Source of the DNA: Gyromitra esculenta
Lineage: Eukaryota > Ascomycota > Pezizomycetes > Pezizales > Discinaceae
Length of the DNA stretch: 64,000 nt
Assembly: GCA_038503075.1 (NCBI GenBank)
Contig: JBCAML010000001.1
Span: 496,001-560,000, forward strand
Reading direction: 5' to 3'
Shown here: positions 44,735 to 57,513 of the stretch, piece by piece
Position numbering within the stretch: the first letter of the stretch is position 1
How the letters are laid out: the number at the start of each line of letters is the position of its first letter
Position numbers and translations under genes: made by a program
The notes under the pieces: generated by a model
What the model was told of the DNA's origin: nothing
What the model saw: only the letters and a program-made list of their open reading frames with translations
Databases searched by the model: none

Positions 44735-47370
44735 CCAATTTCTTTTCCTTTGTCTGCATTTTCAATTTCCGGGTTTTCAGTCGATAGTATAAGCGTGGAG
44801 GATCAATTAGATGGAGAACATTTTGTAGTTTCGTGCAATATCTCCAATAATAATAAAATCATTAAAACACACGCTTTGCTAGACACTGGAGCCTCTGGAT
44901 TTGCATTCATCGATAAGAATTTTGCGAGTCACCACTCTATTCCCCTTATTCCCCTCAAAACACCCCGACAACTTGAAGTAATCGATGGCCGACCAGTAGC
45001 CTCAGGAGACATTACTCACATCGCCAACATCAACTTGTCTATCCAACAACATCAGGAACAGGCCCCCTGCTTCGTCACCCAACTGGGGCATTATCCACTA
45101 GTACTAGGAATCCCTTGGATGAACCACCATGATGTCCACCTTCACTTCGCCAATAAACGCATTGAATTTAACTCTAAATTCTGCACGACCCGTTGTGCCC
45201 CTCATCAAGCTACCGTATCCACACCCTCGATCCCCGCTCCTCCCAGACTAAATTTGTCATTTATTGGCGCTGCCAGCTTCAGGACACTTACTCGAAAACG
45301 CTCCTCCCAAGCCTATACCATGTCCCTTTACGAGATTAATAAAATCTTAGAAGAAAAGACCAGCAAAGAAGAATGGAAAGCAAGGATACCTGCTGAGTAC
45401 CATGAGTTTTTAGATATGTTTGACAAAAGCAAAGCTCAAGGCTTACCTCCACGGCGCTCATATGACCATAAAATACAGCTGATGGAGGGGAAGGACGCAC
45501 CGTTTGGCCCTCTCTATGGGATGTCGCGAGAAGAACTCATTGTCCTCAAAAAATACATTGAAGATAATTTAGAGAAGGGTTTTATTCGCGCTAGTTCTTC
45601 TCCCGCTGGATCTCCCGTCCTCTTCGTAAAGAAAGCTGATGGCTCCTTAAGACTCTGCGTGGATTATCGAGGACTAAATGCGATTACGGTTAAAGACCGA
45701 TATACCTCCCCCCTTATCAGAGAAACACTAGATCAGCTAGCCAAAGCACAATGGTATACCAAGCTAGACCTTCGTGACGGTTATCATCAAGTATGCATCG
45801 CCGAAGGAGATGAGTGGAAGACAGCTTTCCGCACCCGTTATGGTTTATATGAATACCAGGTCATGCCATTTGGCCTGACCAATGCCCCCGGAACCTTTCA
45901 ACGATTCGTTAATGACTGCCTTACCGAATATTTGGATATATTCTGCACAGCTTACCTAGATGATATCCTGATCTACAGTGATACATTTGCGGAACACCAG
46001 ATTCACGTACGAAAAGTACTCCAAACGCTTAAGGACAGCGACATCCTGCTTAAGCCGGAGAAATGCGAGTTCGAAGTACAAACAACCAAGTACTTGGGCC
46101 TTATCCTCACTCCCGACGGCATTAAAATGGACGAAGAAAAACTAAAAGCCGTCCGGGATTGGAATACCCCAAAAAGTGTTAAGGATGTACAAGCCGTCGG
46201 TTTATCCTAGGGTTTTCCAAACTCGCTGCGCCCCTCACCACCCTCACTAGAAAAGGCATCACCTTCGAATGGACTATCCAAGCTGACATAGCCTTCGAAA
46301 ACCTAAAACATGCCTTTACCATTGCCCCCATTCTTATCCACTTTGACCCCGATAAGAAAATCATCGTGGAAACAGATGCTTCCGACTTCGTATCCGGAGG
46401 AGTACTCTCACAATATGATGATACTGGAGTACTCCACCCGGTGGCGTTCTTCTCGAAAAAACATTCACCCGCTGAATGTAATTACGAGATTTACGACAAG
46501 GAACTGTTGGCTATTATCCGAGTATTTGAGGAGTGGCGCCCGGAGCTCGAAGGTTCCAAACACCCTATTGACGTAATCAGCGATCATAAAAACCTCGAGT
46601 ATTTTATGAGCACGAAGCAATTGAATCGACGCCAAGCACGATGGGCGGAGTATCTTTCCCGCTTTGATTTCGTAATCACCTATCGCCCGGGTAGTCAGGG
46701 GGGAAAACCGGATGCATTGACCAGAAGATCAGGAGATCTTCCCAAGGAAGGGGATGAACGGTTGGCACATCAAAGCCAAGTGGTATTGAAGAAGGAAAAT
46801 ATAGACCCTAAGCTAAGTTTGTTGTCGGCTTCTTTGTCAAATGAAGCCGCTGAACTGGACGCCCCCTTAACCAAACTATTCCTAGAAGGATATATCGCTG
46901 ACAAGTTTCCTGAAGAAATACTCGAAGCACTAAGGAATAAAGATCAACAATCAAAAAAGATCACCTTAAGTGAATGTACCGAGAAGAATGGAAGACTATG
47001 TTACCGAGATCGTATCTACGTTCCCGATCTGGATGCCCTCCGCCTGGAAATAATCCGGAGACACCACGATGTACCAGCAGCAGGACACCCTGGCCGTGAT
47101 AAGACCTTCGAACTCCTTGTGAGAGATTATTATTGGCCAAAAATGAGAGAATCGATCAATAGATACGTTCGCAACTGCCATATCTGCCAAAAAGCAAAGC
47201 CAGTTACTCAGCGAACCCAAGGTGTCCTCCGCCCTCTCCCTATCCCGAACCGTCCTTGGCAGGAGATTTCAATGGACTTTGTTACAGGTCTCCCAGAGTC
47301 TGACGGTTACGATGCTATAATGGTCGTGGTCGACCGCTTGTCAAAAATGCGACATTTAATCCTTGCAATA

Positions 47371-47777
47371 TTTCACGGATGGAATGATGGGTTAGGGTTC
47401 GGAGAGTAACGGTTGCAACGGATGATGGTTTCTTTATAATGTCTTTGTTGTTCGGCTGTGTTTCGGTTATGAGTCATGAGAGAAATTGCGGGGTATATAA
47501 GGGACGGATTTTAGACGGCTGTTATGGTTTTCTTCTCTTTCTTTAAGCAACGTTCTTACTTTACTTCTACTGTATTGTTTTAATACTATCTCGATTCTAC
47601 CTCAGAATCCTCGCAGTCGCTGTCACTGTAGAACATCCTCACACTTAACTCGCCTGGAGTTAGACCCCGTAGGACCTGTAGAAAACTTCGTTACTCTTAT
47701 CGTAACGATTCTTGTTTAAGTAGCTCTGCTCACCTTCTGGGATACAGAAGGGCTTAAACGAGGATCGAACCGTGAGA
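47371..47777 (+). repeat. Element F 5' LTR
   Basis: 407 bp. AAGCAACGT at 47545-47553; PBS complement at 47780-47788. Hairpins GATTCT-ACCTC-AGAATC (47593-47609), TAACTC-GCCTG-GAGTTA (47646-47662) and CCTTCTG-GGATA-CAGAAGG (47733-47751). TATATAAG box upstream. Confidence 0.92.
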
Positions 47778-47820
47778 TTACGTTGCTTCCTCATCTACAC
47801 CTCCTACGCCAAAAGCAACA

Positions 47821-49158
47821 ATGAGCTCCCCCGCCCCCGTCACCTCCTCCTCTGAAGGAGCCGCCGTCGTCACACCTCGCTTCCCTACAAAAGAAGCATT
47901 TGCCCAGGCCTATAGGGACGACCCCGTTGAGTTGTATAGACAACTCCGGGAACTCAACCAGGCCCTCGAAGATCAGATCGATGTCCTACAAGAAGGAACG
48001 CAGGAGCTAGAAATAAAGCTCAACACCGCTCAAATCCAAACGAACAATGCCAACCATCACGCTCAACAACAAGACCAACGAGTCAGTGATGCCTCAACCC
48101 TCATTGAACGACTACGCCGTGAACGAAACGAAGCCCGCGCAGCCCTCTCCCTTCCCCCAGCTCCACCAAACCTTACTGCCACTCCTCCACCGCCATCAGC
48201 CACCACCCATCGCTCCGAACGAATGCCGGATCCAGAGAAATTTGATGGATCCAGAGCAAAGCTCCCTGGTTTTATCCTCCAACTTCGCTCGAAACTTGCG
48301 GTCAACCGAGACCGATTCGCTGACGAGAATACCATGATTCTCTACACCATCAACCGCTTGGAAGGGGCAGCCCTGGAGCAAGTTCGACACACAGTCCTCC
48401 CCTCAGGCCTCACAACTTGGACCAACGCTGCCGCCCTCATCACCGCCCTGGAAACCGCCTTTGGTGACCCTGATCCCACCGGTACCGCTCGTCGAGAACT
48501 ACATCAACTCAGACAGGGCAAACGAGACTTTTCTGCCTACCTGGCAGATTTCCAGCGAATCATGGGGCAATTAAACTTTGATGAAAACTCAAAGATGGAT
48601 GCCCTCGAACATGGTATGTCAGAAGAACTAAAGGAAGCCATGGTCTTCGCCGCCGCTACACCCACAACCCTCAACGACATGGTCCTAGTTCTCACCCGAA
48701 TGGACAACCGCATCCGAGCTCGCAAAGCAGAGAAACGGGGAAGCAATCGCGAGAGCATGGGACAGTTCAGCGCCCCTACCAATGCAATGACCCCTTTTGT
48801 CCCTGCTTCGTCGTTCGTACCAGGTGGCCTAGCCCCCATGGATCTCTCTTTCGGACGTACCAGCAACCTTTCTCGCCCCCCTCAGGACCAACGATACACT
48901 ATGGTCAACGGCAGGAGAAAGTTATCAGAAGAAGAGAAACAATGGCGCCGCTCCACGGGCAAGTGCATGTTCTGTGCCGCCCCTGATCACTCCTATGCCA
49001 ACTGCCCTTCCGCCCCAAAGAAACCAACGATGAGAGGGGCTCTCACCGCACCACCCGCTAACCGCACACCTCCGGCCTCCTCTCTACCACCACCACCTCT
49101 TCCACCCCAATTTTTTGCTTTAGAATCTGCAAACGCCTCAAATGAGGCTTTAAACTAG
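47821..49158 (+). CDS. Element F gag (445 aa)
   Basis: Complete. Starts MSSPAPVTSSSEG; helical N-terminus, capsid-like core (EGAALEQVRHTV), CCHC knuckle (CMFCAAPDHSYANC), Pro-rich tail, ending in the frameshift site with TAG. Shares its N-terminal type with elements A and C. Confidence 0.93.
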   Translation: MSSPAPVTSSSEGAAVVTPRFPTKEAFAQAYRDDPVELYRQLRELNQALEDQIDVLQEGTQELEIKLNTAQIQTNNANHHAQQQDQRVSDASTLIERLRRERNEARAALSLPPAPPNLTATPPPPSATTHRSERMPDPEKFDGSRAKLPGFILQLRSKLAVNRDRFADENTMILYTINRLEGAALEQVRHTVLPSGLTTWTNAAALITALETAFGDPDPTGTARRELHQLRQGKRDFSAYLADFQRIMGQLNFDENSKMDALEHGMSEELKEAMVFAAATPTTLNDMVLVLTRMDNRIRARKAEKRGSNRESMGQFSAPTNAMTPFVPASSFVPGGLAPMDLSFGRTSNLSRPPQDQRYTMVNGRRKLSEEEKQWRRSTGKCMFCAAPDHSYANCPSAPKKPTMRGALTAPPANRTPPASSLPPPPLPPQFFALESANASNEALN

Positions 49159-49193
49159 TCCAACCAAGGCTGACCAGTGACCCTGCCTTGGTT
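49149..49193 (+). promoter_or_regulatory. -1 frameshift signal, element F
   Basis: TTTAAAC (49149-49155) in phase GC T TTA AAC TAG, 6-nt spacer including the stop, then stem AACCAAGG (49162-49169) / CCTTGGTT (49186-49193) with a 16-nt loop. Confidence 0.85.
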
Positions 49194-51732
49194 CCAATTT
49201 CTTTTCCTTTGTCTGCATTTTCAATTTCTGGGTTTTCAGTTTCCGGTGTAAGCGTGGAGGATCAGTTGGATGGGGAACATTTTGTAGTTTCGTGCAATAT
49301 TTCCCATAGCAATAAAATCATCAAAACACACGCTTTACTGGACACTGGAGCCTCTGGATTTGCATTCATTGACAAGAATTTTGCGAGTCACCATTCCCTG
49401 CCACTCTCTCCTCTTAAGACACCCCGACAACTTGAGGTCATCGACGGTCGTACTGTCGCCTCAGGAGATATTACTCATATCGCCAATATCAACTTATCCA
49501 TCGACCAACACCAAGAACAAGCCCCCTGTTTCGTAACCCAACTCGGACACTACCCCCTCGTGTTGGGAATACCATGGATGAACCATCATGATGTCCATCT
49601 ACACTTCGCCGATAAACGCATTGAGTTTAACTCTAAACTCTGCACCACCCGTTGCGCTCCCCACCTGCCCGTTATATCCACCCCCTCAATCCCTAATCCT
49701 CCTAGGCTAAACTTATCATTCATTGGTGCTGCCAGTTTCAGGACTCTTACCCGAAAACGTTCCTCCCAAGCCTATGCCATGTCCCTCTATGAAATTAATA
49801 AAATCATAGACAACAAAACTAGCAAGGAAGAATGGAAATCACGTATTCCTGTTAAATATCACGATTTCCTCGACATGTTTGACAAAACCAAAGCACAAGG
49901 CCTACCACCTCGCCGATCTTACGACCATCAGATACAACTCCAAGAAGGAAAAGACGCCCCGTTTGGGCCACTGTACGGAATGTCCCGTGAAGAACTCATT
50001 GTCCTGAAAAAATATATAGAGGACAATTTAGAGAAAGGGTTTATCCGCGCTAGTTCTTCCCCTGCGGGATCCCCCGTCCTCTTTGTTAAAAAAGCTGATG
50101 GCTCTTTACGATTATGTGTCGACTATCGGAGCCTAAATGCCATCACAGTCAAGGACCGATACACCTCTCCTCTCATCCGAGAAACGCTCGATCGGCTAGC
50201 AAAAGCGCAATGGTATACTAAGCTAGACCTTCTTGACGGCTACCACCAAGTCCGCATTGCCAAGGGAGACGAATGGAAGACAGCCTTCCGCACCCGATAC
50301 GGTCTATATGAGTACCAGGTCATGCCATTCGGCCTAACCAACGCCCCCGGCACGTTCCAACGCTTCGTAAACGACTGCCTCACCGAGTATTTGGACATCT
50401 TTTGTACGGCCTATCTGGACGATATCCTTATCTATAGTGATACCTTCGCCGAACATCAGACCCACGTACGAAAAGTTCTCCAAACACTCAAAGACAATGA
50501 CATCCTGTTGAAACCAGAGAAGTGCGAATTTGAAGTGCAAACCACGAAGTATTTGGGTCTTATCACTCACCCCTGATGGCATCAAGATGGACGAGGAAAA
50601 ACTGAAAGCAGTCCGAGAATGGGGAACACCAAGAAGCGTTAAAGACGTCCAAGCCTTCCTAGGTTTCGCCAACTTTTACCGCCGGTTTATCCTAGGATTC
50701 TCCAAGCTTGCCTCACCCCTTACAGCACTCACAAAAAAGGGGGTAACTTTCGAATGGACGGTTGAGGCAGATGTTGCTTTTGAGAACCTCAAATATGCCT
50801 TCACCACCGCCCCTATCCTTATTCACTTCGACCCCGACAAAAAGATCATCGTAGAAACGGACGCCTCCGATTTTGTATCGGGAGGAATCCTATCCCAATA
50901 CGACGATAATGGCGTCTTACATCCAGTAGCCTTCTTCTCGAAGAAACATTCCCCCGCGGAATGCAATTACGAGATTTATGATAAGGAACTGCTGGCAATC
51001 ATCCGAGTCTTCGAGGAATGGCGCCCTGAATTAGAAGGATCTAAACACCCCATCGACGTGATCAGCGATCATAAAAACCTTGAGTATTTTATGAGTACTA
51101 AACAGCTAAATCGCCGTCAAGCACGATGGGCTGAATACCTCTCTCGCTTCGACTTCGTGATTACGTATCGACCAGGTACTCAAGGAGGAAAGCCCGACGC
51201 ACTGACAAGGAGATCAGGAGATCTCCCCAAGGAAGGGGATGAAAGATTGGCGCATCAGAGTAAGTGGTATTAAAAAGGAGAATATTGATCCCAAGATAAG
51301 TTTGTTGTTCTTTGTCAAATGAAGCCGCTGAATTGGACGCCCCCCTTTTTAAACTTTTTCAAGAAGGATATATCACTGATAAGTTCCCGGAAAAGATACT
51401 CGCGGCATTGAAGAATAAAGAACAACAATCCAAGGAAATTACCTTAAGTGGATGCAGTAATAAGAATAATCTATTACGCTACCGAGATTGTCTCTATGTT
51501 CCCAACCTTGACCCTCTCCGACTGGAACTTATCCGAAGACACCATGATACCCCAGCGGCAGGCCATCCAGGACGCGATAAGACCTTTGAACTCCTAGCCC
51601 GGAACTTTTTTTGGTCCAAAATGCGAGAATCAGTCAGCCGGTAAGTACGAAACTGCCATACGTGCCAAAAAGCCAAACCAAACACCCAACGAACTCAAGG
51701 TGTCCTTCGCCCCCTACCAATCCCTAACCGTC

Positions 51733-52151
51733 TCTCAAGGGGCGAGATTCTCGTCAAGCTCTCAGGTATCCCCCGAGATAAGCAGTGCTACTTGAACGAG
51801 AAACTAACAACAGGAGAATGCGCGAAAACTCTACAGGCTCTACCAGTGGTTCAAGTTATGATGACTTGAAGACGGCGACGACGAAAGATTACGAGGTGTA
51901 ATCTAAGTTTGTATTTGTGAGGTACAATGAGTGTGCAATAGAAGACGTTGCTTAAAGAAAGAAGAAGGAAAAGTACAACAAGAGGGGAATGCCCTTCGCT
52001 TATATACCACATTCCAACTCGTTTGATGACAAAGACTTGACTCACTGCAACGAAAACCTAAAGAAACACAAGGAACGACAACGTAACACAATAGCCTTAT
52101 ACCCTTGTACCCTTGTACCCAACGAACCAACGAGAATAGTTATCCATGAAA
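51733..52151 (-). repeat. Element G 3' LTR
   Basis: 419 bp. It keeps AAGCAACGT (minus sense, 51953-51945). It differs from the 5' LTR by roughly 10% or more by eye, largely through indels. Confidence 0.9.
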
Positions 52152-52163
52152 GTACCCCCTCCC

Positions 52164-55100
52164 TTATAGCCGTGAGCTCCTGCGAACGCTAACCAGACCT
52201 TCCTTGGGTTTACTCGGATATTGTTGGTGAAAGACATCTACCGCTTCAGTCTCCATATGGTAATCAGCTGGTTCCCACGTAGGTAAGGCATAACCTGTTC
52301 ATTCAACCAGGTATTGCAATTTTCCATGGCGAATACGAGAATCTAGGATACTCTCGACAAGATATTCCTCATGATCGTTGACTTGAACTGGGGGTGGTGG
52401 TAGAATAATTTGACCCGGGAGTGGGTCAACAGGAGCGGCTTTGATTAGTGAAACGTGAAATACCGGATGGTATTTCATAGATGATGGCAGGTCCACTTCA
52501 TAGGCATGCGCCGAGATTATCCGTTTCACGGGGAAGGGACCGCTCCACTTCCAGTCCAATTTCCTCGAATTCCTGGTCGTCCTCATGTTCTTCATAGATA
52601 TGAAGACTTGGTCATTGACTTTGAATGAAGGGGCGGGGGTGCGGTGCTGGTTAGCACTAGTCTCGAAGATATCTTGTGCTGTCCTCATTTGAACTCGAAG
52701 AAAGTCTCTAAGTTCTTCCATCTTAGAGGCGAAGTCATTGGCATCGAGGGTTTGGGGAGAGCGGTCATTAGGAATGACGGAGGTATCAAAACGAGGATGG
52801 TATCCATAATTGGCGAAGAAGGGTGTAGCTTTTGTACTAGCTGATTCCTGGTTGTTGGCAGCGAACTCTGCAATAGGTAGCCATTTTGTCCAGTCGTCTT
52901 GTTGGTACGAAACATAGCAACGAAGATATTGTTCCATAACGGCATTAAGACGTTCGGTTTGGCCATCTGTCTCTGGGTGGTAGGACGTTGACATTCGAGT
53001 GGAAATATTCAGGCGTTGGCAAAAGTGTTTCCAAAACTTAGCGGTAAACTGCGTTCCTCTATCCGAAGTGATATGGGAAGGTAGTCCATGAAGCTTCCAA
53101 ACATTCTGAAGGTAGAGTTCTGCCGTCTGCTCAGCGTTGACGGTCGTATTGCATGGGATAAGGTCGCATCTTCGAGAGTCGATCACTACGACCATAATAG
53201 CATCAGCCGTTGGATACTGGGAGGCCGGTGACGAAGTCCATTGATAGCTCTTCCCAGGGGCGATTAGGAATAGGGAGGGGTTTTAGGACGCCATGGGTGC
53301 CGAGGGTACTTGGTTTAGCTCGTCGACAGGTATGGCAGTTTCGTGTATAACGGCCAATATATTCTCTCATCTTTGGCCAATAAAAATGCCTTGAAATAAG
53401 TTCGAAGGATTTTTCGCGTCCTGGGTGGCCAGCTGAGGGGGCATCATGATATCGTTGTAGAATGAGGAGACGGAGAGGGTCATGATCAGGGATATAGAGT
53501 TTTTGCCGGTAATAAAGGCGGCCGCTGACTTCGGTACAGTCTCCTAGGGTGATTTCTTTAGATTGCCGTTCACCATTTCTGAGCGCTAGGAGGATTTTTT
53601 GTGGGAATGGGTCAGCATTATATCCATGATTCATTAACGTATCAAGGGAGGCATCCAGTTCAGCGGGTTCATTTGATAAAGAACCCGAAAACAAACTCAA
53701 CTTAGGATCAATGTTTTTCTCTTTTAAGACCACTTGGTGTTGGTGTCTTAGTCTTTCATCCCCTTCTTCAGGGAGATCTCCTGATCTCCGAGTCAGTGCG
53801 TCCGGTTTTCCTCCTTGTATTCCTGGTCTATAGGTAATGACGAAGTCAAAACGTGAAAGGTATTCGGCCCATCTGACTTGTCGTCGATTAAGTTGCTTGG
53901 TGGTCATGAAATATTCCAAGTTCTTATGGTCAGTAATAACTGAGATGGGTAGTTCTGATCCTTCAAGCTCTGGTCTCCATTCCTCGAAGCAGCGTATAAT
54001 AGCAAGAAGTTCCTTATCGTAAATCTCGTAGTTGCATTCAGCTGGTGAGTGCTTTTTGGAGAAAAAGGCTACAGGGTGAAGTACGCCGTTATCGTCAAGT
54101 TGGGAGAGGACACCACCGGAGACGAAGTCAGAAGCATCGGATTCCACGAAGATTTTCTTTCGAGGGTCGAAGTGGATGAGAACGGGGGCTTTTGTAAAGG
54201 CATCCTTCAGCGCTTCAAATGCGAGTTCCGCCTCAACTGTCCATTCAAAGACAACACCTTTTCTTGTAAAAGCAGTAAGGGGGGCGGCTAATCGGGAGAA
54301 TCCTAGGATGAACCGTCGGTAAAAATTTGCGAAGCCAAGGAAGGCTTGTACGTCTTTAATTGATTTTGGGCGGTTCCAATCCCGGACGGCTTTGAGTTTA
54401 TCGTCGTCCATCTCGATGCCATCAGGGGTAAGAATTAGGCCGAGGTATTTGATAGACTGTACGTGGAACTCACACTTCTCGGGTTTGAGAAGGATGTTGT
54501 TGGCTTTAATGAGTCGAGACCTGTTTGACATGTACCTTGTGCTCTCAAAGAGTATCACTATAGATAAGAATATCGTCGGCGAGGCCGTGCAAAAGAGGTC
54601 TAAATATTCTCGGAGAGAATCATTGACAAAGCGCTGGAAGGTACCGTGGGCATTGGTGAGGCCGAATGGCATAACCATATACTCATAAAGACCGTAACGA
54701 GTCCTAAAAGCGGTCTTCCATTCTTCTCCCTCTGCGATACGGATTTGGTGAAATCCATCCCGAAGGTCTAGTTTGGAATACCATTGTGCTTTAGCGAGGC
54801 GATCGAGGGTCTCTTTAACGAGCGAGGTATATCGGTCCTTGATGGTAAGGGCATTAAGGCCTCGATAGTCTACACAAAGGCGTAGAGATCCGTCGGGTTT
54901 TGCGAAAAGGACGGGGAATCCGGCAGAAGATGAACTAGCACGATAAAACCCTTCTCTGGTTGTCCTCGACGTACTTCTAGCGACTAGAAGTTCATCTCGT
55001 GACATACCATAGAGGGGACCGAATGGTGGTTCCTTACCTTCTTGGAGGGTGATGCGCGCGATCATAGGGGCGACGGGGAGGGGAGTCCTTGGGCCTTTGC

Positions 55101-55827
55101 TTTATCAAACATGTCCAGGTACTCGCGATACTCACGGTATTCTTTGTCTCCATTCCTCTTTAGCTGGTTTTGCTATCGATGACTTTATTTATTTCGTATA
55201 GAGACATTGAATAGACCTGAATACCTTTTTTCGAGCGAGTAAGCGGAAACTGGCGGCTCCAATAAAGGCGGCGTTAAGTTTAATTTGGAGGCGATGGCAT
55301 GGCGAGACGATATAGGTTGTTTAAAAGACAGTGGTGGTGCAGAATTTAGAGTTAAATTCAATGCTCTTGTTGGCGAATTGTAGGTGGACATCATGGAGGT
55401 TCATCCATGGGATACCGAAAGACTAGGGTAATGTCCTGGTTTGGTGACGAAGAAGGAGCTTTCTCATTATGCTGTTGAATTGAAAGCTCCAAGTGGCAAA
55501 GGTTGGTGATATCTCCCGAGGCAATTGTTCTGCCGTTAATGACTTCCAATTGGTGAGGGGTTTTGAGGGGATATAATGGTAAGGAATGGTGACGCACAAA
55601 GTTTTCATCAATGAAAGCGAACCCTGAGGCTTCAGTGTCAAGAAGTGCGTGTGTTTTTATGACTTTATTTTGGTGGGAAAGGCTACATGAAACTACAAAA
55701 TGTTCACCATCCAAATTATCCTCCACACACACATCCGACATTGAAAACCCAGAAATAAAAACGCTGACAAAGAAGAAAAAGAAACCAGAGCAGGGACACA
55801 AGGCGACTCTGGTTGAACTAGTTTAAA
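52164..55827 (-). pseudogene. Element G pol, multiply broken
   Basis: Protease (55801-55391), RT/RNase H (55065-53203, with locally scrambled stretches that look like compensating frameshifts, including the YLDD region), integrase (53195-52299) and chromodomain remnant. The chromodomain frame has TGA at 52301-52299 where the sister copies have Trp (YLVE-W-TGYA). It continues open after that to 52164. Expected start is the frameshift site at 55827. Confidence 0.85.
55783..55827 (-). promoter_or_regulatory. -1 frameshift signal, element G
   Basis: TTTAAAC (55827-55821), TAG, stem AACCAGAG (55814-55807) / CTCTGGTT (55790-55783), 16-nt loop. The stem differs at two paired positions from that of C, E and F, with both sides changed. 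Confidence 0.82.
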
Positions 55828-57053
55828 GACTCAACTGAGTCTGCTGCATCGAAGGCAGGAAAGCGAGAGTGAGAGGCGGCGGAAAAACAGAAGGCTGGGC
55901 AGCGGCGGCATGGTAACGGCTCCCCTCATGGCGGGCGCTTGGAGGCAGAGGACAATTTGAGAAGATATGCCCTTCCCCGGCGCAGAACAAGTTAGCGGTT
56001 ATTGGTTTGTCTCCAAGATTTCTCTTCAGGAGACAGTTTTCTTCTCCCGTTTATTTGAACATATCGTTGTTCAGGGGCGGGACGAGAGGTGGAGGTACGA
56101 CCGAAGGAGAGATCCATGGGGACAAGTCCTCCGGGGGCAAAGGAGGAGGATGCGGGAGTAAAGGCGGCGGGGGCGGCGGCAGGGGCGGCGAACTGTCCCA
56201 TGGTGTTGCGGACGGCGTTTTTCTTCTCCTCTCTTCTTGCTCGGATTCGATTATCCAGGCGGAGGAGGAAGGCGCAGAGGGACGTAAAGGTGGTGGGGAA
56301 ATCGGCAACGGTTACTACCGCTTCTTTCAGCTCGTCCGACATGCCGAATTCTAGAGCGTCGTTCTTGGCTGACTCGTCGTAATTGAGGCGTCCCATGATG
56401 CGTTGAAAGTCGGCAAGGTAGGCGGAGAAATCTCGCTTTCCTTGTCGGAGTTGATGTAGCTCGCGGCGGGCGGTGCCGAGAGGGTCGGGATCGCCGAAAG
56501 CTGTTTCCAAGGCGGTAATCAGATCGGCAGCGGAGTTCCAGGTGGTAGTTCCGTCAGGAAGGACGGAGTGGCGAACTTGTTCGAGGGCGGCTCCCTCGAG
56601 ACGGCTGATAGCATACAACACCATGTTGTTGCTGTTGGAGAAACGGTCGGCGTTAACCGAGAGCTTTGATCTGAGTTGCAAGACGAACCCTGGGGAGTTT
56701 ATCGCGAGACCCGTTGAACTTACCTGGGTCAGGCATTTTGTCCGAGCGGCCTCCTTGAGTGTGAGCAGGAGGGGGTGGCGGCGATGGTGCAGGTGGTGGG
56801 GGAGCGACGTTTTGGAGGCGGGCGATTTCTGCTTCAGCTGCCTGCAACTGGGATTGGCAGGTATTGAACCTAGCCGTCATGTTGTTTCTTTCTTGAGTGG
56901 CTTCCTCAAGTTGCAGGTCTGCGTAAGTGAGGTTATCTACTCGCTGTTGGTAGCGAGACGGATTTCATAGGCGGAAGCGAGGTCGGCATTGGCGGCGGCT
57001 TGGAAGTTCTCAAAGGTGGGGAAGGTCCAAGGGGCAGGGGCAGGGTTGCTCAT
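55818..57053 (-). pseudogene. Element G gag, broken
   Basis: ATG at 57053 (MSNPAPAPWTF). A stop occurs near 56939 and frame changes near 56880 and 56700. The capsid-like core (ISRLEGAALEQVRHSVLPDG) is open from 56681 to 55992, then shifts before the CCHC region. The gene is recognisable but not expressible as it stands. Confidence 0.82.
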
Positions 57054-57111
57054 GGTGGCGTCGAAAAGTAAATGGGTAAGGGTAGAGAGTGTAGATAGGG
57101 AAGCAACGTAA

Positions 57112-57513
57112 TCTCAGGGGAGCGGGATTCTCGTCAAGCTCTCAGGTATCCCCCGAGATAAGCAGATCTTTCTTGAGCAGCTAGCGACAGGAGAGTGTGC
57201 GAGGATTCTACAGGCTCTCTGAAAGCGGTTCAAGTTGTGATGACTTGAAGACGGCGACGAGAAAGATTACGAGGTGTAATCTGAGTTTGTATTCGTGAGA
57301 TACAATGAGTGTCTGATAGAAGACGTTCTTAAAGAAAGAAGAAGGAAAGTACAACAAGAGGGGGAATCCTCGACATATACTGCGTTCAACTCGTTTGATG
57401 ACAAAGACTTGACTCACTGCAACGACACCAAAGAAACGCAGAACGACAACGTAACGCGATAACCCTATATCTGCTTATACTTAACGAACCAACGAAAACA
57501 GTTATCCATGAAA
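57112..57513 (-). repeat. Element G 5' LTR
   Basis: 402 bp. H1-like hairpin AGATTAC-ACCTC-GTAATCT (minus sense, about 57287-57269) and H3 TCTCGGG-GGATA-CCTGAGA (57158-57140). PBS complement ACGTTGCTT at 57109-57101. The 9-mer within this LTR has lost two bases (ACGTTCTT on the plus strand). Confidence 0.88.

Larger units (their letters stand above)
51733..57513 (-). mobile_element. Divergent Ty3/gypsy chromovirus G (minus strand), degenerate
   Basis: Flanked by exact CCGTC duplications (51728-51732 and 57514-57518). LTRs, gag and pol are clearly related to A-F but diverged, so this is a separate subfamily. It keeps the same LTR termini pattern (TTTCATGG...TGAGA), the frameshift cassette and the self-priming 9-mer in one LTR. 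Coding parts are broken by many small indels. Confidence 0.92.
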
